A stretch of 5,212 nucleotides of DNA from Nitrospira sp. (GTDB taxonomy: Bacteria; Nitrospirota; Nitrospiria; Nitrospirales; Nitrospiraceae). Both the position numbers and the translations under genes were made by a program. The stretch is taken from contig SWDL01000367.1 of the NCBI GenBank assembly GCA_005116795.1, forward strand, positions 1 to 5,212, written 5' to 3'. The notes below the pieces were generated by a model, which made no database searches, was not told the DNA's origin, and was given only the letters and a program-made list of their open reading frames with translations. Of this stretch, positions 1-5,212 are shown piece after piece. Each line of letters opens with the position of its first letter. Positions within the stretch are counted from its first letter, which is position 1.

Positions 1-113
1 TCAAAGGCTCTCAACTCAGAAATACTATCGTGAACTTACGCAATTAAGCACTAGCGCGCATGCCGACATGCCGATAGGAGCGATGGGAACCATCCTCGTA
101 CAAGAGGGCGAGA

Positions 114-122
114 GAGGGGAGG
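114..122 (+). promoter_or_regulatory. Strong ribosome binding site for the small ORF at 129
   Basis: The purine run GAGGGGAGG ends six bases before the ATG at 129. Its GGAGG core (118-122) matches the anti-Shine-Dalgarno sequence well at normal spacing. This is the main reason for treating the short frame at 129-299 as a gene. It is the clearest ribosome binding site in the window: the clpX and mutS2 starts have much weaker ones. Confidence 0.55.
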
Positions 123-128
123 CGTTGT

Positions 129-299
129 ATGGTCGAAGTCATCGGTCTGGTCACGATCACTGGGCTGGTCTGGATCCTGGCGTTCATGATGGCGACTGAG
201 AGTGATTCGGAAAGACGCCATCTGACGTCCCAGTCGGACCTAGAATCGAATTCCCCCGGGACGATTCAGACTCAGGGGCATACGAGGCACGCGGCCTAG
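129..299 (+). CDS. Putative small single-span membrane protein, 56 aa
   Basis: I do not recognise a family. The frame runs from ATG at 129 to TAG at 297-299. Residues 4-22 (VIGLVTITGLVWILAFMM and flanks) are an almost uncharged hydrophobic stretch, long enough for one membrane helix. A polar, Ser/Thr/Gln/His-rich tail of about 34 residues follows, with no cysteines or catalytic motif. Only one acidic residue (E3) precedes the helix, while an RR pair lies just after it, so an N-out, C-in topology or a short uncleaved anchor is possible. The start is supported by a GGAGG site six bases upstream and an in-frame stop at 75-77 with no other ATG between. It converges on the response regulator gene. 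It could still be a chance frame: it is short and its tail has low complexity. Confidence 0.45.
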   Translation: MVEVIGLVTITGLVWILAFMMATESDSERRHLTSQSDLESNSPGTIQTQGHTRHAA

Positions 300-341
300 T
301 CGAAGGCCCACTCGCGTGGTTCTGCCGTGAGCGCAGGGATA

Positions 342-368
342 CTCCCTCTCTGTCATGAAGGGAGGGAG
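342..368. terminator. Weak hairpin between convergent genes
   Basis: CTCCCTC (342-348) can pair with GAGGGAG (362-368) around a 13-base loop. A slightly shorter alternative pairs 342-347 with 359-364. The hairpin sits in the 78-base gap between the small ORF and the response regulator, where a bidirectional terminator would be expected. It has no T-tract on either strand, so a classical intrinsic terminator is not demonstrated. Confidence 0.25.
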
Positions 369-377
369 GAGGGTGAT

Positions 378-1775
378 TTACGGCGCAATCGGGGAATCGG
401 ATGGGCATGCGGCAAGGAACTGATTGAGCAGACTCGCCAGGGCGTTGAGACGGACAGCCTGATCCTGAATCGACCCGCAAGACAGAGCCGAGGATGGAAG
501 GCCCGACCAGGTGGTGAGGCGGGCCTTCGTCAGATTGCCGGCATAGTCTTCCGCCGTGTGTTCCTGCTTCTCCACCAGCACGTGAATCGCGACCGTGGGT
601 GACAGATCCTCCCTTGCTTTGAGGAAGGCCAATACATGGCTATCGGCTTCCGCCAGGCTGTCCGGCGCCAACAGGATAATGCCGACGGCGCCTGGGAGGC
701 ATTGTTCCCACAGCGATCGGAATCGTTTTTCAGCCCGGATGGCGATCATGTGCAGGATGACTCGTGAAGAGATTCTGACGCAACCCATCTCTGCGGGAAG
801 CCTGCGCTGAAATCTCTCAGTGCCGATCATCGTCCATCGAGAGTCCGAGAGGTCGGCAACCAGGTTCAGGATTAAGTCCCTGGCGCCGGACCTCGCGACT
901 CCGGCGACTACAATTCTGAGTACGTGCGGATCGCGTGTGGCCGTTCTGTTGGCCCCTTGCCTGTCTGCAATCTCCTCAAGATCGGCCGCGAGGTGGTCTG
1001 CAGGGGATGCGCCCAAGACCGATCGGGGCGCCGGTGTCTCATGTGGTTCTCGGCGAGTCATCGTGCGGGCATGGTCTTCCATCGTTCGAATATCTTGTAG
1101 GAGGAGATGCGCCAGTGACGCGGTGATCGGCATTCGCTCCGGGATCGCGCCAGGCATGAAGACAAACCGGCCGGTCTTCCAGCCCAGCAAACGGAACAAG
1201 GGCTCTTCACGGATCGGTGAGCGCAACTGAGCCTCCACAATCGTCCCATCTCGAAAGTAGAGAGTCCCCGTGCGCTCGCCATGGCTCAACACCAAGGCGC
1301 CTGTCCTCTGCTCCAACTCAATGGCTTGAATCATGTCGAGCAGGTCCACATCTTCGATCCGACCGCTCGATCCGATCTGGTCCAGCGGCAAGGTCCGGGA
1401 TTGTTCGATCCGATCCAGGATGGTCTCGATGCTTTGGACAAGCTGATCGAGAGCACAGGGTTTGGTCAGATAGTCGTCCGCGCCGATTTTGAAGGCGTGG
1501 AGCCTGTCCGGATCGTGATCTCTGCCCGTGAGAAAAATGAACGGAATCGTGCGCGTGGCCGGATCGCGCCGAAGATGGCTGAGGAGCGCATAGCCGTCCA
1601 TCTTGGGCATCCCGATGTCGGCGATAATGAGATCAGGTCGTTGGTGTGCGACCCTGGCGACGGCCTCCTCTCCATCTTGGGCAGTCGTGACCTGCCAGTT
1701 CCTGCGATCGAGGTATTGCGTGATGATCCGTAGTAATTTCGGGTCATCATCCGCGACAAGGATGGTCGGCGTCAT
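378..1775 (-). CDS. Response regulator: receiver + PATAN (DUF4388) + GTPase-like domain
   Basis: This is a cytoplasmic two-component output protein of 465 aa. Residues 1-122 are a complete CheY-type receiver: acidic triad D9-D10-D11, phospho-acceptor D53 in the IIADIGMPKMDG strand, T83 and K105 (LTKP). It should therefore accept phosphate from a histidine kinase, but none is encoded here. Residues about 136-232 match the PATAN/DUF4388 domain first described in PatA (GRIEDVDLLDMIQAIE, then GTLYFRDGTIVEAQL and LLGWKTGRFVF). A polar linker (233-283) leads to residues about 284-430, which resemble an MglA/Ras-like small GTPase (LRIVVAGVARSGARDL; RFRSLWEQCLPGAVGIILLAPDS). The expected P-loop Gly-Lys-Ser/Thr, DxxGQ and NKxD motifs are all absent, so nucleotide binding is doubtful. 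There is no DNA-binding domain, so output is probably by protein contact. The ATG start has GAGGT five bases upstream (1781-1785). The third domain is assigned by pattern alone. Confidence 0.9.
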   Translation of the reverse strand: MTPTILVADDDPKLLRIITQYLDRRNWQVTTAQDGEEAVARVAHQRPDLIIADIGMPKMDGYALLSHLRRDPATRTIPFIFLTGRDHDPDRLHAFKIGADDYLTKPCALDQLVQSIETILDRIEQSRTLPLDQIGSSGRIEDVDLLDMIQAIELEQRTGALVLSHGERTGTLYFRDGTIVEAQLRSPIREEPLFRLLGWKTGRFVFMPGAIPERMPITASLAHLLLQDIRTMEDHARTMTRREPHETPAPRSVLGASPADHLAADLEEIADRQGANRTATRDPHVLRIVVAGVARSGARDLILNLVADLSDSRWTMIGTERFQRRLPAEMGCVRISSRVILHMIAIRAEKRFRSLWEQCLPGAVGIILLAPDSLAEADSHVLAFLKAREDLSPTVAIHVLVEKQEHTAEDYAGNLTKARLTTWSGLPSSALSCGSIQDQAVRLNALASLLNQFLAACPSDSPIAP

Positions 1776-1866
1776 TCCGCACCTCGCGCGCCGAACCGAG
1801 CGGGAACCGCGGGGCGACCGAGACCACGCGGATATGCTCGAATGTCGTCAAGGCGAATGCAACGGC

Positions 1867-3144
1867 CTACCCCAAGAGTTGCGGCTGTCCCACGCCATGG
1901 ATCACATCATCCGTGATGACCACACGCGTCACGCCGGTCAGCGCCGGCACTTCGTACATGAGATCCAACATGACCTCTTCCAAGATCGCGCGAAGGGCAC
2001 GGGCGCCGGTGTTCATCGCGGCCGCTCGATGGGCAATGGCTTTCACGGCCGCATCCGTGAAGTGAAGATCGATGTGTTCCAACGCGAACAGCGCTTGGTA
2101 CTGCTTCACGAGCGCGTTGTTGGGCTCGGTGAGCACCAGGGCTAACGCGGACTCATCCAAATCGGCCAAGCTGGTGATGGCCGAGAAGCGCCCCACGAAT
2201 TCTGGAATGAGCCCGTACTTCAGCAGATCATCCGTTTGTACATGGCTGAGTAGATTGTTGGGTGCCAACATGTCTCGCCTGGTGACGTCGGCGCCGAATC
2301 CCATTCGTTTGTGCGTGGTGCGCTGCGCCACGATCTGGTCCAACCCGACAAACGCCCCGCCGCAGATGAACATGATGTGGGATGTATCAACCTGGATATA
2401 GTCCTGCTCGGGGTGTTTCCGTCCGCCCTTGGGCGGGACATTGCAGATCGTTCCTTCAACCAGCTTGAGGAGGGCTTGTTGAACACCCTCTCCGGAGACA
2501 TCCCGGGTCAGTGAGGCGCTCTCGGATTTGCGGCCGATCTTGTCGATCTCGTCGATGTAGACGATTCCCGTCTCGGCCTTCTTGATATCGTGGTCGCCGG
2601 CTTGGAGCAACTTGAGGATGATGTTTTCCACGTCTTCGCCGACATATCCCGCCTCCGTGAGGGTCGTCGCGTCGGCGATGGCAAAGGGCACATGGAGAAT
2701 CCTGGCCAGTGTCTGCGAGAGGAGCGTTTTCCCCGTCCCCGTCGAGCCGATCATCAGGATGTTGCCCTTCTGCAGCTCCACGTGTGTGAGCGTCTCTCGG
2801 CTCACGATGCGCTTATAGTGGTTATGGACCGCCACGGAGAGGACCTTCTTGGCCCGGTCCTGTCCGATGACATACTGGTCCAGCGTCGCTTTGATCTCGG
2901 TCGGTTTTGGAATTCGCAATGGCAGCGGGTGATCAGGGGGCTGAGATGCGCGCTCTTTCTTCAAGAGAGACGAGGAGGCGATGATGCATTCATCACAGAT
3001 CAAGAGAGGGGCTCCGGTCCGACAGGACTCGCACCGGAAGGCGGTTGGGCTCTGCACCAGCTTGCTGACGACCTCCTGCCCCTTTCCGCAGAAAGAGCAG
3101 TGGCGCTCACGTGTGTCTCGACTGTGCCGAGTCTCCCAAAACAC
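1867..3144 (-). CDS. clpX: ClpX-type AAA+ unfoldase with an expanded zinc-binding region
   Basis: ClpX is a cytoplasmic hexameric ATPase that unfolds tagged proteins and threads them into the ClpP peptidase. At 425 aa this is the usual family length. The N-terminal zinc domain has C16-x2-C19-x18-C38-x2-C41, the classic spacing, followed by an extra C50-x2-C53 pair. The AAA+ core is complete: Walker A GSTGTGKT (133-140, where most ClpX have GPTGSGKT), pore loop GYVGE (166-170), Walker B IVYIDE (194-199), RKH loop (242-244), the PEFVGR segment (314-319) and sensor-2 GAR (380-382). The ClpP-docking loop reads M281-G282-F283, equivalent to IGF/LGF, so ClpP binding is plausible. The start is GTG at 3144; an in-frame TGA lies just 12 bases upstream and no other good start precedes the zinc domain. 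The ribosome binding site is weak. No clpP, tig or lon gene is adjacent, and the altered zinc domain suggests a paralogue of the housekeeping ClpX, which I infer but cannot show. Confidence 0.93.
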   Translation of the reverse strand: MFWETRHSRDTRERHCSFCGKGQEVVSKLVQSPTAFRCESCRTGAPLLICDECIIASSSLLKKERASQPPDHPLPLRIPKPTEIKATLDQYVIGQDRAKKVLSVAVHNHYKRIVSRETLTHVELQKGNILMIGSTGTGKTLLSQTLARILHVPFAIADATTLTEAGYVGEDVENIILKLLQAGDHDIKKAETGIVYIDEIDKIGRKSESASLTRDVSGEGVQQALLKLVEGTICNVPPKGGRKHPEQDYIQVDTSHIMFICGGAFVGLDQIVAQRTTHKRMGFGADVTRRDMLAPNNLLSHVQTDDLLKYGLIPEFVGRFSAITSLADLDESALALVLTEPNNALVKQYQALFALEHIDLHFTDAAVKAIAHRAAAMNTGARALRAILEEVMLDLMYEVPALTGVTRVVITDDVIHGVGQPQLLG

Positions 3145-3167
3145 GGCGTTTCAGTCTCGTCTGGTTG

Positions 3168-3182
3168 CCGACGGTCGGTCGG
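3168..3182 (-). other. Small inverted repeat in the clpX leader
   Basis: On the + strand CCGAC (3168-3172) pairs with GTCGG (3178-3182) around a five-base loop. The overlapping 11-base palindrome CCGACGGTCGG lies at 3168-3178. It falls between the predicted clpX transcription start and the GTG codon, so it could be a short leader hairpin or a small operator. The stem is only five base pairs and may be chance in GC-rich DNA. Confidence 0.25.
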
Positions 3183-3191
3183 ATTGCCCTT

Positions 3192-3221
3192 ATCATATGC
3201 CTGTCCCATATCTGATCTCAA
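3192..3221 (-). promoter_or_regulatory. Sigma-70-like promoter for clpX
   Basis: Read on the minus strand, TTGAGA (3221-3216) and TATGAT (3197-3192) are separated by 18 bases. Each hexamer differs from the consensus at one position. The expected transcription start near 3185 gives a leader of about 41 bases before the clpX GTG. This is the best promoter match in the window and lies exactly where a clpX promoter is expected. It is assigned by consensus matching only. Confidence 0.5.
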
Positions 3222-3248
3222 GTGTCTGGGCCAACCCTGTCAGGTGCC

Positions 3249-3277
3249 TTGACCGCGGCCACCGCTGTGGATAGCAT
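3249..3277 (+). promoter_or_regulatory. Sigma-70-like promoter for mutS2
   Basis: TTGACC (3249-3254) and TAGCAT (3272-3277) are separated by 17 bases, matching the consensus at five and four of six positions. The expected start of transcription near 3284 would leave a leader of only about 11 bases before the mutS2 ATG, too short for much regulation. It lies back to back with the clpX promoter, with 27 bases between the two -35 elements. Confidence 0.4.
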
Positions 3278-3294
3278 GCCGTGCATGGTGCGCG

Positions 3295-5212
3295 ATGACT
3301 GACTCTCGTGACGACTCCCCATCGTGCTTTCTGGAGCAGAAGGCCGAGACGGTATTGGAGTGGCATCGTGTCTTGAGTCTGGTCGCGGCCCAGGCCCGCT
3401 CCTCGTTGGGCGCGGAGCGTTGTCGCAGACTGACCCCGGAGTCGGATCTTCCCGCCTCACAAACCCGACTGCGCGAAACGGCTGAAATGGTCGCCTTGCG
3501 CGAAGGCGACGACCCCTTCCCCTCCCTATCGCTCCCTGATGTGCGGGAGGCGCTGGGGCGATCCGGCAAAGATGCCGTGCTGGAACCCCGTGAGCTGCGT
3601 GATATCTCCATCCTCATTGGATTGGGGCTCGAGGTGGTCCGCTATCTGGGGAAGCACCGCACCGAGGCGCCGGCGGTGGCGGCGCTGGCCATGGAGGTGG
3701 AATCGGTGCACCGGGCCCATCCGGTGATGGTGGCCATCGACCGGGCCGTGGAGCCCGATGCGCAGATCCGGGATTCGGCGACGCCGGAACTGCGTCGACT
3801 CATGCACCAGGCCCAAGACCTCAAGAGCACGATGCGTCGGCGGCTGGATACGATTCTGGCGTCCACCAGGTACGAGGCGGTGCTGCAAGAGCGCTACTTC
3901 GCGCAGCGGGAAGGGCGCTATGTGGTGCCGATCAAGGCCGAGATGCGGAGCAAAATTCAGGGCATCGTCCACGACGTCTCGGCCAGCGGCGCGACGGTCT
4001 TCATTGAGCCGCGGGAGCTGGTCGAGTTGAACAATTCGATCAAGGTGGCCGAGCTGGAAGTGGACCGTGAAGTGACGCGGATTCTCCATGAGTTATCCTC
4101 GTTGGTCGCGGGGCAGGGTGCCATCCTGCTCGCCATGCTGGAGGCACTCACCGCCCTGGATTGCGTCTCGGCCAAGGCCGCCTTCAGCGCCCAGGTCGGA
4201 GGCTGCGCGGTGGCCTTGAATGCGAGGGGTCGCATCGTCCTGCGCGACGCCAGACATCCCCTGTTGGTGCTGGCCAAGGACGGGGTCGTGCCGAACGACA
4301 TTCTGATCGATGAGTCCGTGCGGGTGCTGGTGGTGTCCGGTCCGAATACAGGCGGGAAGACCGTCTCGCTGAAGATCGTCGGCCTCTTTGCGCTGATGGT
4401 GCGCGCGGGGCTGCAACCTCCTTGTGGGGCGGGATCGGACATGGCGTTTTTTCCGGAGGTCTATGCCGACATCGGCGACGCCCAGGACCTCACGCGGGAC
4501 CTCTCGAGCTTCTCGGCGCACATGACCCAGATGATTCAGCTCCTTGCGACGGCTGAGGAATGGAGGGCAGGGGGCTCTGCGTCGGACCGCCCCTGCCGCG
4601 CCCTTGTCCTGCTGGATGAGCCGGTGACCTCCACCGATCCGGCGGAGGGCGCGGCGCTGGCGGAAGCGCTGTTGATCCGGCTGAGTGAGGTGGGCATGAA
4701 GGTCGTGGCGACCACGCACTACAATGCCTTGAAAGCGTTGGCGCAGACGACGATCGGCTTTCAAAATGCCAGTGTCGAGTTCGACGTGGCCACCTTGTCG
4801 CCGACCTACCGGCTCTTTCTCGGCATTCCCGGCGGGTCTTCCGCCATTGAGATTGCCGGCCGCCTCGGGATGGACGAGACGATTCTGGACCACGCGCGCA
4901 GCCTCCTGACCCGTGAGGATGCCAAGGTGGAATCGATGCTCGAGGATTTGCAGCAGAAGCAGCATCGGCTGGCTGAAGATGTGGCCAAGGCCTCCGCCTT
5001 CCGCGCGCAGGCGGAGCAGGCCGCCGCGGAGGCCGCCGAAGTGGCCGAACGGCTGCGGAGCGGGGAGCATGAGCAACGGAAGGGGACCAAGCGGAAATTG
5101 ACCGATGAGCTGATGCGGGCCCGTGCGCAGGTACAGACGATTCTTGATGAACTGAAGGCCGATCGGACCCTCGTGAAGGTCAAGGCGGCCAAGCAGAAAC
5201 TCGCCGAGCTGG
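3295..5212 (+). CDS. mutS2: MutS2 ATPase, C-terminus beyond window
   Basis: MutS2 is a homodimeric MutS-family ATPase without the mismatch-recognition domain. Family members act on branched DNA to restrain recombination, and in Bacillus also on collided ribosomes. The frame is open from ATG 3295 to the window edge, giving 639 residues. The N-terminal part has the typical opening (ETVLEWHRVLSLVAAQARSS, from residue 18). The core holds the family-typical YVVPIKAE (209-216), GIVHDVSASGATVFIEP (223-239) and VELNN. The ATPase has Walker A GPNTGGKT (349-356), ADIGD followed by SSFSAHM, Walker B LVLLDE (to E442) and the TTHY switch. Residues from about 540 are Ala/Glu/Lys/Gln-rich coiled coil. Members usually have about 780 residues, so the KOW-like and Smr nuclease domains should lie downstream. 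After Walker B it reads EPVTSTDP where ELGAGTDP is usual. The ATG is preceded only by a weak GGTG; an in-frame TGA at 3250-3252 limits upstream extension. Confidence 0.95.
   Translation, partial: MTDSRDDSPSCFLEQKAETVLEWHRVLSLVAAQARSSLGAERCRRLTPESDLPASQTRLRETAEMVALREGDDPFPSLSLPDVREALGRSGKDAVLEPRELRDISILIGLGLEVVRYLGKHRTEAPAVAALAMEVESVHRAHPVMVAIDRAVEPDAQIRDSATPELRRLMHQAQDLKSTMRRRLDTILASTRYEAVLQERYFAQREGRYVVPIKAEMRSKIQGIVHDVSASGATVFIEPRELVELNNSIKVAELEVDREVTRILHELSSLVAGQGAILLAMLEALTALDCVSAKAAFSAQVGGCAVALNARGRIVLRDARHPLLVLAKDGVVPNDILIDESVRVLVVSGPNTGGKTVSLKIVGLFALMVRAGLQPPCGAGSDMAFFPEVYADIGDAQDLTRDLSSFSAHMTQMIQLLATAEEWRAGGSASDRPCRALVLLDEPVTSTDPAEGAALAEALLIRLSEVGMKVVATTHYNALKALAQTTIGFQNASVEFDVATLSPTYRLFLGIPGGSSAIEIAGRLGMDETILDHARSLLTREDAKVESMLEDLQQKQHRLAEDVAKASAFRAQAEQAAAEAAEVAERLRSGEHEQRKGTKRKLTDELMRARAQVQTILDELKADRTLVKVKAAKQKLAEL

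Noticed and set aside
1776..1866. Possible promoter or terminator between clpX and the response regulator gene
   Set aside because: TTGCAT and TTGACG occur on the minus strand but no suitably spaced -10 follows, and the only hairpins are four-base GC stems without a T-tract.
1281..2145. Two overlapping + strand frames opposite the response regulator and the clpX end
   Set aside because: Both are antisense to well-supported domains and look like codon-bias shadows.
2590..3252. Open frame of 220 codons on the + strand opposite clpX
   Set aside because: It overlaps the conserved ClpX zinc and AAA+ region and both predicted promoters, and has no recognisable domain.
3276..3302. Eight-codon upstream frame (MPCMVRDD) overlapping the mutS2 start
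   Set aside because: Its ATG falls in the predicted -10 element, so it would probably not be transcribed in full, and it has no ribosome binding site.
3526..4089. Open frame of 187 codons on the minus strand
   Set aside because: Also antisense to mutS2; rich in His, Arg and Pro without motifs, and it overlaps conserved MutS2 sequence throughout.
4093..5076. Long open frame of 327 codons on the minus strand
   Set aside because: It is the antisense shadow of mutS2. Its His/Arg/Gln/Gly-rich composition is typical of a GC-rich antisense frame and it shows no recognisable domain, while the + strand reads as clear MutS2.

Overview
The window is GC-rich bacterial chromosome, judged by eye, with one partial and three complete protein genes. 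It shows no mobile element, CRISPR array or stable RNA gene. The organism is inferred only loosely. A MutS2, a response regulator that joins a receiver to a PATAN/DUF4388 domain and a Ras-like tail, and high GC would suit a Nitrospira-like or deltaproteobacterial-type lineage. No 16S or other marker gene is present to settle this.

Layout: bases 1-128 hold no convincing gene. Bases 129-299 (+) encode a 56-residue putative small membrane protein behind a good ribosome binding site. Bases 300-377 form a short convergent gap with a weak hairpin. Bases 378-1775 (-) encode a three-part response regulator of 465 residues. A 91-base gap follows. Bases 1867-3144 (-) encode a 425-residue ClpX-type AAA+ unfoldase that starts at GTG and has three CxxC pairs in its zinc-binding region instead of two. 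Bases 3145-3294 are a divergent control region with one sigma-70-like promoter facing each way. Bases 3295-5212 (+) encode the first 639 residues of MutS2, cut by the window edge before the expected C-terminal Smr domain.

The genes do not form an obvious single pathway. ClpX handles protein unfolding and turnover, and MutS2 acts on branched DNA or collided ribosomes depending on the species studied. They share only a divergent promoter region. The response regulator lies downstream of clpX on the same strand, so it may be co-transcribed, but the 91-base gap leaves that open. The best candidates for new biology are the six-cysteine ClpX with no clpP beside it and the response regulator whose GTPase-like tail seems to have lost its nucleotide-binding residues.
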